Source: Burkholderiales bacterium (GTDB lineage Bacteria > Pseudomonadota > Gammaproteobacteria > Burkholderiales > Ga0077523). From it: 64,000 bases of DNA. The position numbers and the translations under genes are program-made. Of this stretch, positions 28,698 to 37,796 are shown piece after piece (positions within the stretch are counted from its first letter, which is position 1; every line of letters starts with the position of its first letter). The notes beneath the pieces were generated by a model. That model saw only the letters and a program-made list of their open reading frames with translations. It did not search any database and was not told the DNA's origin. The stretch covers positions 1 to 64,000 of the forward strand of contig JALHMS010000017.1 of assembly GCA_022843925.1 (NCBI GenBank). Reading direction: 5' to 3'.

Positions 28698-29914
28698 AGT
28701 GGCTCCTGCTCGCTTTCAAGAACGTCGGCCGCAACCGCCGTCGCGCGCTCATCACCATCGTCATCACGGCCGTCGGCACCGCGGCCATCCTGATCGGCGG
28801 CGGCTTCGCGCTCTACACGTACCAGTCGCTGCGCGAGTCGGCGGCGCGCGACACCGGCCATCTCGTCCTCGCCCACAAGGACTACTTCGACCGGGAAGAG
28901 GACACGCCGATGGCGCTCGGCCTGCCCGATTACCAGGCGCTGAAGAAGGAACTCGAGCGCGACGAGCGGGTGCGGGTCGCGCTGCCCCGGCTGCAGTTCT
29001 CTGGCCTCATCAGCAATGGCGACAAGTCGTCGGTGTTCATCGGCACGGGCGTCGATGCGCGCGGGGAGTTCCAGGTGAAGGGGCCGTTCCTCAAGATCCT
29101 GGACGGGCAGGTGCTCGTGCCTCCCGAGGGCCCCGGCGCGCCGCTCGAAGTGATGCTGGGTGCACAGCTCGCGAAGCAGCTGAACGCCACGCCCGGGACA
29201 GTCTTGACGCTGCTCTCGACCACGACGCAGGGCAGTCTCAACGCCCTCGACGTCACGGTGCGCGGCATCTTCAGTCTGGGCGTGCCGGAGATCGACAAGC
29301 GCGCGGTTTACGTGACGATCGAGACCGCGCAGAAGCTGCTGCTCACCGATCGGGCGAGCGAACTCGCCATCTACCTCGACGGCACCGAAAGCACGGATCC
29401 CGTGCGCGACGAGATCCTCGCGAAGCATCCCGATCGCGCAGTCCGTACGTGGGAGGACCAGGCGTACTACTACGTCGCGGTGCGCGCGCTCTACAACCGG
29501 ATCTTCGGACTGCTCGGCGCGATCATGGTCGTCATCGTCCTCTTCGCCGTCTCCAACACGATGGCGATGGCGGTCGTGGAGCGTACCCGGGAGATCGGGA
29601 CGCTGCGCGCCCTCGGCACGCTGCCCGCGCAGATCACCCGCGTCTTCGCGATGGAGGGCTGGGTGATCGGCTCGGCCGGCGCTTTGCTCGGCGTGCTCGT
29701 CGCCGTCGGCGTCGCGGGACTCTCGCTCGTCGCCGGCTTCGAGATGCCACCACCACCCGGACGCTCGGTCGGCTACCCGCTGAACATCAACATCGACGGC
29801 TCCCTCTACACCGTCGCGGTCGTCACCGTCGTGATCGCATCCACCATCGCCGCCTGGCTCATGAGCCGGCAGGCGGTCCGCAAGTCCATCGTCGAGGCAC
29901 TCACCCATGTATAG
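28694..29914 (+). CDS. ABC transporter permease (MacB/FtsX type)
   Basis: 406 residues. One N-terminal membrane helix (about 15-38) is followed by a ~230-residue periplasmic MacB-core-like domain, then three C-terminal helices (about 275-297, 325-350, 370-390). EXXR-like text VVERTREIGTLRALGT after the second helix is a family hallmark. It overlaps the ATPase gene by 4 bp and the next gene by 8 bp. Such permeases move lipoproteins or act as mechanical transmitters rather than classic importers. The downstream LolA-like and beta-barrel genes favour envelope traffic. Confidence 0.92.
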   Translation: MKWLLLAFKNVGRNRRRALITIVITAVGTAAILIGGGFALYTYQSLRESAARDTGHLVLAHKDYFDREEDTPMALGLPDYQALKKELERDERVRVALPRLQFSGLISNGDKSSVFIGTGVDARGEFQVKGPFLKILDGQVLVPPEGPGAPLEVMLGAQLAKQLNATPGTVLTLLSTTTQGSLNALDVTVRGIFSLGVPEIDKRAVYVTIETAQKLLLTDRASELAIYLDGTESTDPVRDEILAKHPDRAVRTWEDQAYYYVAVRALYNRIFGLLGAIMVVIVLFAVSNTMAMAVVERTREIGTLRALGTLPAQITRVFAMEGWVIGSAGALLGVLVAVGVAGLSLVAGFEMPPPPGRSVGYPLNINIDGSLYTVAVVTVVIASTIAAWLMSRQAVRKSIVEALTHV

Positions 29915-30641
29915 GAATCTCATCGCGGGCGCCTGGCTCGCACTCGCCACCCTGCCGGTCTTCGGCGCCGACGTGAAGGCGATGCTGAAGGAGGCCGACA
30001 ACTTCCGCATCACGGCCGACGCCATGGTCGTCGACACGCAGGTGCAGGTGATGAAGGGCGGCTCGCTCGACAAGGAGCGCCGCTACACCGTGTTCCTGAA
30101 GCCGGGGCGCCGCTCCATCGTGCTGTTCAAGTCGCCGGCCGAGATCGGCCAGAAGATGCTGATGACGGGCGACGACTTCTTCCTGCTGATGCCCGGCACC
30201 GGCCGGCCGATCCGGGTGACGCCGCAGCAGAAGCTGCTCGGCGACGCCTCCACCGGCGACATCGCGACGATGACGTGGGCCGAGGACTACGCCGGCACCG
30301 TGGTCGGCGAAGAGACGGTGGAGGGCAAGCCGTGCGTGCGGCTGCATCTCGAAGCGACGCGGGCGGGCGTGAGCTACGCGCGCATCGAGCTGTACGTGGC
30401 CAAGGGCAGCGGCGAGCCGGTGCGCGCGGATCTCTACGTGGCCTCCGACAAGCTCGCGAAGCAGGCCTTCTTCCAGTTGGACATGCTGGACGGCCGGCGG
30501 CAGGTGACGGTGATGCGGCTCGTCGATCAGATCCAGACCAACCGCGAGACCCTCGTCCGATACGTGTCGCGCAAGCCGAAGGCGCTGCCCGACGAGTACT
30601 TCAACCCGATGTTCCTTTCGCGCAGCGAGATCCGTGAATGA
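29907..30641 (+). CDS. Outer-membrane lipoprotein-sorting (LolA-like) protein
   Basis: 244 residues with a signal peptide (about 1-20, ending FGADV). The body has the LolA-like half-barrel pattern of the outer-membrane lipoprotein-sorting family: ADNFRITADAMVVDTQVQV, LKPGRRSIVLFKSPAEIGQKML, then a long ARIELYVAKGSGEPVRADLY strand pair and the ending PDEYFNPMFLSRS. Its job would be to carry a lipid-modified or hydrophobic cargo across the periplasm. It overlaps both neighbours (8 and 4 bp). Cargo unknown. Confidence 0.88.
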   Translation: MYRNLIAGAWLALATLPVFGADVKAMLKEADNFRITADAMVVDTQVQVMKGGSLDKERRYTVFLKPGRRSIVLFKSPAEIGQKMLMTGDDFFLLMPGTGRPIRVTPQQKLLGDASTGDIATMTWAEDYAGTVVGEETVEGKPCVRLHLEATRAGVSYARIELYVAKGSGEPVRADLYVASDKLAKQAFFQLDMLDGRRQVTVMRLVDQIQTNRETLVRYVSRKPKALPDEYFNPMFLSRSEIRE

Positions 30642-31879
30642 AGCGGCACACGGCCGCGCGCCTCTGCGCCGGCCTCGTCTCGTCCATCGTATCGGTGGCA
30701 GCGGCGGCGGAGGGCGAGTTCTCCGCGGTCGTGCGGGTCGTGCCGGAGGTCCGCGCGCTGCGGTCCGACGGCCCGTTGCGCGAATCGGCGGTGCTCACGG
30801 ACTTCGGGCGCGATCGCCTGCGTGCCGAGGTGGAGGCGCGCGGCAAGGTGCGGGCGGTGTCCTACACCGGCACGCTGCGGACCACCGCGCTCGAAGGGCT
30901 CGAACCGCGCCACGAGGGCATCCTGAACGAACTGTACGTTGACGCGCCGCTCTTCGGTCAGTCGTTCACCCTCGGCAAGAAGATCGCCGGCTGGGGCGTG
31001 GGCTTCGGCTTCCGGCCGCTGGACGTCGTGCAGCAGCAGGACCGGCGTCTCCTCTACCAGTTCACGCTGGAAGGCATCCCGGCGATCGCCTGGGAGCACT
31101 TCACCGAGTCGTCGGCGTGGACCGTGCTGTACGCGAACCCGACGAACGGCAAGGGGCGCGAGATCCGCGACGACGAATCGGTGGCCGTGCGCTGGTTCCG
31201 GCAGAGCGGCGGCACCGACCTGCATGCCGTTGCGCGTTTCGGCGAGCGGCAGCGTCTGCAACTCGGCGGCGGAGTGAACCATGTGGTGAACGACGCGATC
31301 CAGGTGTACGGCAGCGTGCTCGTGGCACAGAGGCACGAGCGGTGGGTGAACCGGCTCACGGAATCCGGCGGTGCGTTGCTGTCCACGGCGTATCCGCTCT
31401 ACGAGGTCCAGCACGGTCGCGCCTGGCAGGCCGCCGTCGGCGGCACGTGGACCGGCACGTCGGGCTTCGGCGTCATGCTGGAGGCCTGGTACGACGGCAC
31501 GGCCTACACGCGCGAACAGTGGCAGGCCCTCGCCCGGCTCGCGGAGCAACAGGATGCGCTGCTCGGCGCGCCGGGGGTGCCGGATCGCGCGGTGCGCGGC
31601 AATCTCGCCTGGAATCTGCGCTATTTCGAGCGGCCGAACCTGGTCCGCGAGAACGTCCTCGTGCGACTCTCGTACACAGGGGATCAATGGGACGCCGCGC
31701 TGGACGCACTATTCACGCCGGTCGATGGCGGCTCGGTGGTCACGGCCACGGTCACGCGCCAGTTCGACCGCGTTCGCTGGGACCTCGGCGTGCGCCGGTT
31801 CGGCGGGCCGGGGGATTCCGCCGCCGGGCTCCTGCCCGACCGCACCGTGGCGTATCTGGCGGCGCAGGTGTTTTTCTGA
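30638..31879 (+). CDS. Predicted outer-membrane beta-barrel of the ABC/LolA-like cluster
   Basis: 413 residues. Signal peptide about 1-23 (ending AAAAE). Alternating polar/hydrophobic strands run to the end and the last residue is a terminal Phe (AAQVFF), the usual barrel-assembly signal. No named family recognised. Gene overlaps the LolA-like gene by 4 bp. Likely the outer-membrane endpoint of the system built by the four genes before it. Ten bases separate its stop from the LytS-type kinase gene. Confidence 0.82.
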   Translation: MKRHTAARLCAGLVSSIVSVAAAAEGEFSAVVRVVPEVRALRSDGPLRESAVLTDFGRDRLRAEVEARGKVRAVSYTGTLRTTALEGLEPRHEGILNELYVDAPLFGQSFTLGKKIAGWGVGFGFRPLDVVQQQDRRLLYQFTLEGIPAIAWEHFTESSAWTVLYANPTNGKGREIRDDESVAVRWFRQSGGTDLHAVARFGERQRLQLGGGVNHVVNDAIQVYGSVLVAQRHERWVNRLTESGGALLSTAYPLYEVQHGRAWQAAVGGTWTGTSGFGVMLEAWYDGTAYTREQWQALARLAEQQDALLGAPGVPDRAVRGNLAWNLRYFERPNLVRENVLVRLSYTGDQWDAALDALFTPVDGGSVVTATVTRQFDRVRWDLGVRRFGGPGDSAAGLLPDRTVAYLAAQVFF

Positions 31880-31888
31880 CATCGTCGG

Positions 31889-32977
31889 ATGAACTTCGCC
31901 CGACCCAGCGTGTGCCTCGTGAAATCGCCAGATCCGCAATCCGCCTTACCGACGATCGCGAGACCCGCAGTACGGCCGGGTCCGTTGTATCGCGACGTGC
32001 TGATCGTCATGGCGTTCAACACGGCAATCGCGGTGCTCTTCGCAGCCATGCTCACGCAGGGCTTCGCGCAGAGCTTCATCTACTCCCAGGCCATCGGGTT
32101 GTCGATCCTGACCTGCAGCCGGGTGCTGATGCATGTGCAAGGCGTCTACAAGCCCGACGGGCGGACGGTGGCGGTGGCGGTGCCGGTCGGAGCGATCGTC
32201 GGTACGACGATAGGCGTCTTTCTCGTACCCGCGCTCACCGGTGAGGACAAGCCCTCCGCCGGGCTGCTGCCGGGATCCCTGGTGGGGTCGCTCGTCTTCG
32301 GTGTGGCCATCTCGTACTTCTTCTACTCGCGCGTGACGATCGCCGAGAAGGAGGCGGCGCTGCAGCAGAGCGCGCTCGAAGCCGCCGAAGCCGAGCGCCG
32401 CCGGGCCGAGGCGGAACTGAAGGCGTTGCAGGCGCAGATCGAACCGCATTTCCTCTTCAACACGCTCTCGAACGTGGCCGGGCTGATCGACGGCGACCCC
32501 GCGACGGCGAAGCGGATGCTGACGAGCTTCACCGGGTATCTGCGCGGGTCGCTGGACCGTACGCGCGCTGGCGGCGGCACGGTGGGCGAGGAGCTGGAGA
32601 TGGTGCGGCGCTATCTCGAGATCATGGCGATCCGCATGGGCGATCGGCTGCGCTGGGTGATCGATCTGCCTGACGAACTCGCCGCCGCCGCGCTGCCGCC
32701 GCTCACGCTCCAACCGTTCGTGGAGAACGCGCTCCAGCACGGGCTCGGCCCGCGGCCGGAAGGTGGTGAGATCCGTATCGTCGTGCGGCGCGACAAGGAC
32801 GACCTCGTGATCGAGGTGATCGACTCCGGCATCGGCCTCGACACCTCGGCGGCGCCGGGTGTGGGGATCGCGAACGTCCGGGCGAGACTGGCGGCGATCC
32901 ATGGTCCGCGCGCCGACGTCGTGCTCGCGCCGGTGACGCCCCACGGCGTGCGCGCCACCGTGCGCGTGCCGGCATGA
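31889..32977 (+). CDS. LytS/YehU-type sensor histidine kinase
   Basis: 362 residues. Four membrane helices fall in 38-150. The His_kinase domain carries His187 in LQAQIEPHFLFNTLSN, the distinctive motif of this kinase class. A C-terminal HATPase has PFVENALQHGLG as N-box and SGIGL as G1 box. It is followed 10 bp later by a LytTR response regulator, its evident partner. Ten bases after the barrel gene, so expression with the envelope operon is likely; the pair may sense envelope state. Confidence 0.92.
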   Translation: MNFARPSVCLVKSPDPQSALPTIARPAVRPGPLYRDVLIVMAFNTAIAVLFAAMLTQGFAQSFIYSQAIGLSILTCSRVLMHVQGVYKPDGRTVAVAVPVGAIVGTTIGVFLVPALTGEDKPSAGLLPGSLVGSLVFGVAISYFFYSRVTIAEKEAALQQSALEAAEAERRRAEAELKALQAQIEPHFLFNTLSNVAGLIDGDPATAKRMLTSFTGYLRGSLDRTRAGGGTVGEELEMVRRYLEIMAIRMGDRLRWVIDLPDELAAAALPPLTLQPFVENALQHGLGPRPEGGEIRIVVRRDKDDLVIEVIDSGIGLDTSAAPGVGIANVRARLAAIHGPRADVVLAPVTPHGVRATVRVPA

Positions 32978-32987
32978 GGGGCCATCG

Positions 32988-33740
32988 ATGAACCGCACGC
33001 CGGTCGCCGTGATCGCCGAGGACGAGCCCGCACTCGCTGCCGAACTGCAGCGCCTGCTCGCCGTCGCGTGGCCCGATCTGCGGATCGCGGCTGTCGCGCG
33101 GGACGGCATCGACGCGCTCGCGCAGATCGGTCTGCACCGGCCGGACATCGCGTTCCTCGACATCCAGATGCCGGGGATCACGGGCCTCGAAGTGGCGCGC
33201 CGCATGGGCGCCGCGTGCCACGTGGTGTTCGTCACCGCCTACGACCGCTTCGCCGTGGAAGCCTTCGAGAGCGGTGCCATCGACTACCTGCTGAAGCCGG
33301 CCGAACCCGGGCGGCTGACGCGCACGGTCGAGCGCCTGCGATCGCGATTGCACGAGCCCGCCGCCGATCTCGGGGACACGCTGAAGCGCCTGCAGGCGTT
33401 GCCCACGGGCGCGGATTTCCTGCAGTGGCTCCAGGTGTCGGAGCGCGACGAGATCCGGTTCGTGCCCGTCGCGGATGTCGTGCTTTTCCAGTCGTCCGAC
33501 AAGTACACGCTCGTGCGGACGGCAGAGCGCGAATGGGTGATGCGCCTGCCGCTCAAGGATCTCGAAGCGGGCCTCGATCCGAAACTCTTCTGGCGCGTGC
33601 ACCGGAACACGATCGTGCGGGTCAGCGCCATCGATCGCGCGAGCCGCGAGCTGACGGGGCGGTTGTCGATCCGGCTGCGCGGGGTGGAAGCGACGGTCGC
33701 CGTCAGCCGCGCGTACGCGCATCTGTTCCGGCAGATGTGA
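32988..33740 (+). CDS. LytTR-family response regulator
   Basis: 250 residues. Receiver at 1-120 with phospho-acceptor Asp58 (IAFLDIQMPG) and the conserved Lys in YLLKPAEPGRL. A LytTR DNA-binding domain covers about 145-245 (VLFQSSDKYTLVRT, FWRVHRNTIVRVSAI). It is the cognate partner of the preceding LytS-type kinase. Targets unknown; LytTR proteins bind pairs of ~9-bp imperfect repeats. Converges with the kinase-fusion gene 25 bp away, with a GGCGCTG/CAGCGCC hairpin between them (33754-33774) and no U run. Confidence 0.93.
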   Translation: MNRTPVAVIAEDEPALAAELQRLLAVAWPDLRIAAVARDGIDALAQIGLHRPDIAFLDIQMPGITGLEVARRMGAACHVVFVTAYDRFAVEAFESGAIDYLLKPAEPGRLTRTVERLRSRLHEPAADLGDTLKRLQALPTGADFLQWLQVSERDEIRFVPVADVVLFQSSDKYTLVRTAEREWVMRLPLKDLEAGLDPKLFWRVHRNTIVRVSAIDRASRELTGRLSIRLRGVEATVAVSRAYAHLFRQM

Positions 33741-33764
33741 CGGGAGGGTGCGGCGCTGGCGGGT

Positions 33765-35357
33765 TCAGCGCCCCGCGGTGTCTTCCGGACGGAGGCGCGC
33801 CGCGATCCGCCCGAGAACGTCCGGCAGATCGTCCTGGGTCGTGTCGACATCCACGGCCCATCGCTGCTCGGTGTCCGTCAGCGGCTCCGCGGTGGCGATC
33901 TGCCGCGCGAGCACGTCGAGGCCGGCTTCGGACGGGTCCGTGCCCACTCGCGCCCGGCGGACGATGCGCTCCCGCAGCGTGGCCTCCGGTGCTCGACAGG
34001 CCACGATGGCGAACGGCACGGCCATTGACTCGGCGAGTGAGAGGAAGCGGGCGCGGTCGGCCTGCCGCAGGAACGCCGCGTCGATGATCACCGGCCAGCC
34101 CGCCTCCAGCACCGTGCGCGCGATGCCGAGCAGGTGTTCGTACGTCGCTTCGCTCGCAGTGGCGGTGTAGAGACCCGCATCGGTCGCGGAGCCGCTTCGC
34201 GCTGTTGCCGCGAGTCCATGCAGCCGTTTGCGTTCGACGTCCGACCGCACGCGGATCGCGCCGATCCTTGCCATCAGGGTGCCGGCCACGACGCTCTTGC
34301 CCGTCCCCGAAAGGCCGTGCGTCAGGATGAGTGACGGGCGGCGGTCGTCGGCCACGCGCCGGGCGAGGTCGAGGTATCCGGTGCATTCGCGGGCGAGGCG
34401 GGACTGGTCGTCCGCCGACACGCCCGATTGATGGCTGCGGAGCGCGGCGATCTTCGCCCGCACCATGGCGCGATAGACGATGTGGAAGCGCAGGAGCGCC
34501 ACGCCCCCGAAGTCGCCGTTCGCCGCCAGGTACGCATCGAGGCAGCGCGTGGCCAGGGGTGCCAGGTCGTGATCGAGAAGATCCATGAGGGCGAAGGCGA
34601 CGTCGCTCATGACGTCGATCCAGCGGAAGTCCGCGTTGAACTCGATGGCGTCGAACAGCACCGGGGCACCGTCGATCCACGCGATGTTGCCGAGATGGAG
34701 GTCGCCATGGCATTCGCGCACGAAGCCGTCGCGTCTTCGGGCTTTCATGGCCGCGCGGAGGCGGTCGAACTCGCGCCCGGTCCAGTCGTGGAGCCACGAC
34801 AGTCGGTCGCGCGTGGGTGGGTCGATGGGGAGTGCCAGCATCTGCGAGAAGTTCTGCGCCGCCGATGCGAGCACGTGGTCCGGATCGCCGAACGCGCTCG
34901 TGGCGTCCGCCCGGGCGACGCCGGCGTGGAAGTTCGCGATCTCCGTGCCGAGCGTCTGCGCCATGGCGTCGTCCAGATCGCCGCGCGCGACGCGATGCAC
35001 GAGGAGCGCATCGCCGGGGAAGCGCCGCATCCGCACGGCGTACTCGATGATCGTGTCCGCGCCGTCGAACCGGGGGGCATCGACCGACCCGCGCAGTGCG
35101 ACAACGTCGAGGTAGAGCTGGGGCGCCGTGCGCCGGTTGATGCGCACTTCCTCTTCGCAGAACCGTCGGCGGTCCGCCAGCGTGCGGAAGTCGAGAAAGC
35201 CGAAGTCGACCGGCTTCTTCAGCTTGTAGGCGAAGTCACCCGCCAGGACGACCACGGAGATGTGGGTCTCGATCACCTCGATCGCGTCCGCCGGATGCGG
35301 ATAGCGCGCCGGGTCACGGAGTGCTGCGATCAGGCGGGGCAGCGGGGCGGGGTCCAT
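33765..35357 (-). CDS. Two-domain kinase: APH-like phosphotransferase fused to a P-loop kinase
   Basis: 530 residues. The first ~330 form an aminoglycoside-phosphotransferase-like domain with nucleotide-strand text FAYKLKKPVDFGFLDF and catalytic loop CHGDLHLGNIAW. The last ~190 form an AAA/zeta-toxin-like P-loop kinase with Walker A GLSGTGKS at 348-355 and a VIIDAAFLRQADR segment. This fusion is known as a conserved family in Proteobacteria and is not itself evidence of drug resistance. The ATG at 35357 starts MDPAPLPRLIAALRDP. Stands alone on its strand; substrate unknown. Confidence 0.88.
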   Translation of the reverse strand: MDPAPLPRLIAALRDPARYPHPADAIEVIETHISVVVLAGDFAYKLKKPVDFGFLDFRTLADRRRFCEEEVRINRRTAPQLYLDVVALRGSVDAPRFDGADTIIEYAVRMRRFPGDALLVHRVARGDLDDAMAQTLGTEIANFHAGVARADATSAFGDPDHVLASAAQNFSQMLALPIDPPTRDRLSWLHDWTGREFDRLRAAMKARRRDGFVRECHGDLHLGNIAWIDGAPVLFDAIEFNADFRWIDVMSDVAFALMDLLDHDLAPLATRCLDAYLAANGDFGGVALLRFHIVYRAMVRAKIAALRSHQSGVSADDQSRLARECTGYLDLARRVADDRRPSLILTHGLSGTGKSVVAGTLMARIGAIRVRSDVERKRLHGLAATARSGSATDAGLYTATASEATYEHLLGIARTVLEAGWPVIIDAAFLRQADRARFLSLAESMAVPFAIVACRAPEATLRERIVRRARVGTDPSEAGLDVLARQIATAEPLTDTEQRWAVDVDTTQDDLPDVLGRIAARLRPEDTAGR

Positions 35358-35554
35358 GGGTTCTCGAAACGACTGCGGCGGAGTTGCTCCCGTCCCAGTG
35401 TAGCCAAGGCGGATGCGGATCGGTGGGCGGTGGCGGGGTGGGGCCCGGACTGCGACAATCCGCCCGACGCGCTGTTGCGAGTGCGCGTCACCGATTCGAT
35501 TCTCCGTGCCCGCCTCCTGCGCGCGCGGATCCACCACCGGTAGGAGACGACACG

Positions 35555-36430
35555 ATGGCGAAGCTGGCATTCCTGGGCATGGGCGTGATGGGTTATCCGA
35601 TGGCCGGCCATCTGGTGAAAAAGGGCGGACACGACGTCACGGTGTTCAACCGCAGCCCGGCGAAGTCGGCCCAGTGGGCGGGCGAGTACGGTGGGAAGAG
35701 CGCGCCCACGCCGAAGGACGCAGCGACCGGCGCCGAGATGGTGATGATGTGCGTCGGCAACGACGACGATGTCCGGTCGGTGGTGTACGGCGACAACGGC
35801 GCGCTCGCCGGCATGAAGCCCGGCACGGTGCTCGTCGATCACACCACGGCCTCGGCCGAACTCGCGCGGGAGCTGCACGCGGCGTGCAAGGCGAGGGGGA
35901 TCGAGTTCATCGATGCGCCCGTGTCCGGCGGTCAGGCGGGCGCCGTGAACGGCCAGCTCGGGATCATGTGCGGCGGCGAGGATGCCGTGTTCGAACGGGC
36001 GAAGCCGGTGCTCGACATCTACGCGAAGAGCTGCGTGCTGATCGGCACGCCGGGCGCCGGGCAGCTCTGCAAGATGGTCAACCAGATCTGCATCGCGGGT
36101 GTCCTGCAGGGGCTCGCCGAGGGCATCAACTTCGCGAAGAAGTCGGGTCTCGACGTCGAGAAAGTCATCGCCGTGATCTCGAAGGGCGCTGCGCAGTCGT
36201 GGCAGATGGAGAACCGCTGGAAGGCCGCGAACGAGGTGAAGTTCGACGGCTTCGGCTTCGCGGTGGACTGGATGCGCAAGGATCTCGGCATCGTGCTCGA
36301 CGAGGCGAAGCGCAACGGGGCGCGCCTGCCCGGCACCGCGCTGATCGACCAGTTCTACGCGCAGGTGCAGGCACGCGGCGGCGGCCGGTGGGACACCTGC
36401 TCGCTGATGCATCTGCTCGCGAAGGACTGA
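35555..36430 (+). CDS. NAD(P)-dependent 3-hydroxyisobutyrate / tartronate-semialdehyde reductase-like protein
   Basis: 291 residues of the beta-hydroxyacid dehydrogenase family. The cofactor motif is FLGMGVMGYPMAGHL at residues 5-19. The substrate-binding block DAPVSGGQAGAVNGQLGIMCGG and the catalytic Lys in GAGQLCKMVNQI are present. Reduces or oxidises a small 3-hydroxyacid; 2-hydroxy-3-oxopropionate, 3-hydroxyisobutyrate and succinic semialdehyde are all possible substrates. ATG at 35555 has TAGGAG eight bases upstream. Convergent with the DUF3999 gene (19 bp apart). Confidence 0.9.
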   Translation: MAKLAFLGMGVMGYPMAGHLVKKGGHDVTVFNRSPAKSAQWAGEYGGKSAPTPKDAATGAEMVMMCVGNDDDVRSVVYGDNGALAGMKPGTVLVDHTTASAELARELHAACKARGIEFIDAPVSGGQAGAVNGQLGIMCGGEDAVFERAKPVLDIYAKSCVLIGTPGAGQLCKMVNQICIAGVLQGLAEGINFAKKSGLDVEKVIAVISKGAAQSWQMENRWKAANEVKFDGFGFAVDWMRKDLGIVLDEAKRNGARLPGTALIDQFYAQVQARGGGRWDTCSLMHLLAKD

Positions 36431-36449
36431 CCGCCGCGAGCCGGCAGGG

Positions 36450-37796
36450 TCATCGCCGGGGCGGCGTCCCCGGTCGGCCCTGCCGCAGCAGCCGGGACGC
36501 CATCAGCCCCAGGGCCAGCGCCCCGGCCCCCATGACAGCCCAGAGTCCCCACTGCCGCAGATCGGCCGCAGGCTTCAGGGCCTGGGGGCCGGCGAGCTGC
36601 ACGTTGGTTCCGGCGGTCGCGATGGCGGGTTCCACCGCCTTGTCGGTGCCGTAGCCGGGAATCAGCGTCGCGATCGGCAGCGCGCCGGAGGTCTGCACGG
36701 TGCCGCTGCCGTACGCGAGCATGAACGGTCCTGTGCCCTGCGCCGCGAAGACGACCTCCGCGGGGATCCACTCCAACCGCAACCGCGGCGGCTTGCCGGC
36801 AGTGGCGTTGCCCGTGATGCGCACGCGCCACGCACGCCATGCGCCGGTCCGCACCGGGATGGCGGGGCTCGATATCGTGATCTCGCCCTGCTTCAACCGA
36901 TACGCGGTGCCGCCGCCCAGCCGCACCCAGTCGCCGCCCGCACCGTCGCGCCCGTCGATCTCGAACGGCAGGACGGCGTTGTCCTCCACGGGGTCGACGC
37001 TCACGCGATCGGCGGGATACGCGGCATCGAGTTCGTAGACGAAGGCCTTGCCCTCCGCCTTGCCGTTCACGGCGACGAGATGCTCGCGCGGCGCGCTGGC
37101 CGCCTCGGTCGGCGGGATGGCGGTGACGCGATCGAGCGAAGCGCCCAGGGTCCCCGCGGACGCATGGATGCGGAAGTACTTCGCCTGCACGCCCCCGAGT
37201 TCCACGCGCATCTGCGACAGCGACTCGCCGCCGAGCTGCGTCCGCAGGAGGGGCGCGCCGGCGTTCACCGTCCGGAAGCTGCGGAGGTCGTCCGAGACCG
37301 CGATGTCGACGCGTGCCACCAGCGGCGCGGTGCCCTCGAAGACGAGTTCCAGCGCAGCGACCGGCGTGCGCAGCGCCGAAGCATCGACGAGGTACGTGCC
37401 GGCGGACCCTGTGTCAGGCGGCCGGCCGCGGTCGATGGCGACGAGCGCGCCGCCGCTCTCGATGCGCACGTGGAGCGGCGCGTCGGCCGTTCCGGATTCC
37501 GTGCCAGGCAGCGGGAACACCGGGAGAACGACGCCCGCGGGCGGGGTCGCTGTCGGGACCGGCGCCGCGCGGATGGCGAACGGGACGGGCTGCGCTGCCG
37601 CGTTGAACACCCGCAGGTCGGCGAGATCTCCGCGCGTGCTCCGCTGGTAGACGGCGCCGGGCAGGCGCACGGCATGGAGCGGCTCCCCGCCTTCCGTGTC
37701 GACCAGGGTGCCGTAGGCGAAGCTGCCGGGGGCGATCTCTTCGGCGGCAACGGGCAGCGAGAGCGCGACGAGAAGCGCGATGGACAGACGTTTCAA
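36450..37796 (-). CDS. DUF3999 membrane-anchored periplasmic protein
   Basis: 448 residues. Signal peptide about 1-18 (ending PVAAEE), a large beta-rich periplasmic region, and a C-terminal membrane helix (LWAVMGAGALALGLMASRLL). DUF3999 proteins occur with DUF2339 membrane proteins, as here. I chose the TTG at 37796 because it overlaps the DUF2339 stop (TTGA) and begins exactly at the signal peptide (KRLSIALLVAL). Function unknown; the pair may form a cell-envelope complex. Confidence 0.86.
   Translation of the reverse strand: MKRLSIALLVALSLPVAAEEIAPGSFAYGTLVDTEGGEPLHAVRLPGAVYQRSTRGDLADLRVFNAAAQPVPFAIRAAPVPTATPPAGVVLPVFPLPGTESGTADAPLHVRIESGGALVAIDRGRPPDTGSAGTYLVDASALRTPVAALELVFEGTAPLVARVDIAVSDDLRSFRTVNAGAPLLRTQLGGESLSQMRVELGGVQAKYFRIHASAGTLGASLDRVTAIPPTEAASAPREHLVAVNGKAEGKAFVYELDAAYPADRVSVDPVEDNAVLPFEIDGRDGAGGDWVRLGGGTAYRLKQGEITISSPAIPVRTGAWRAWRVRITGNATAGKPPRLRLEWIPAEVVFAAQGTGPFMLAYGSGTVQTSGALPIATLIPGYGTDKAVEPAIATAGTNVQLAGPQALKPAADLRQWGLWAVMGAGALALGLMASRLLRQGRPGTPPRR

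Noticed and set aside
33765..35357. Calling the two-domain kinase an aminoglycoside-resistance gene
   Set aside because: The APH-like domain in this fusion family occurs in many environmental genomes without a resistance role.
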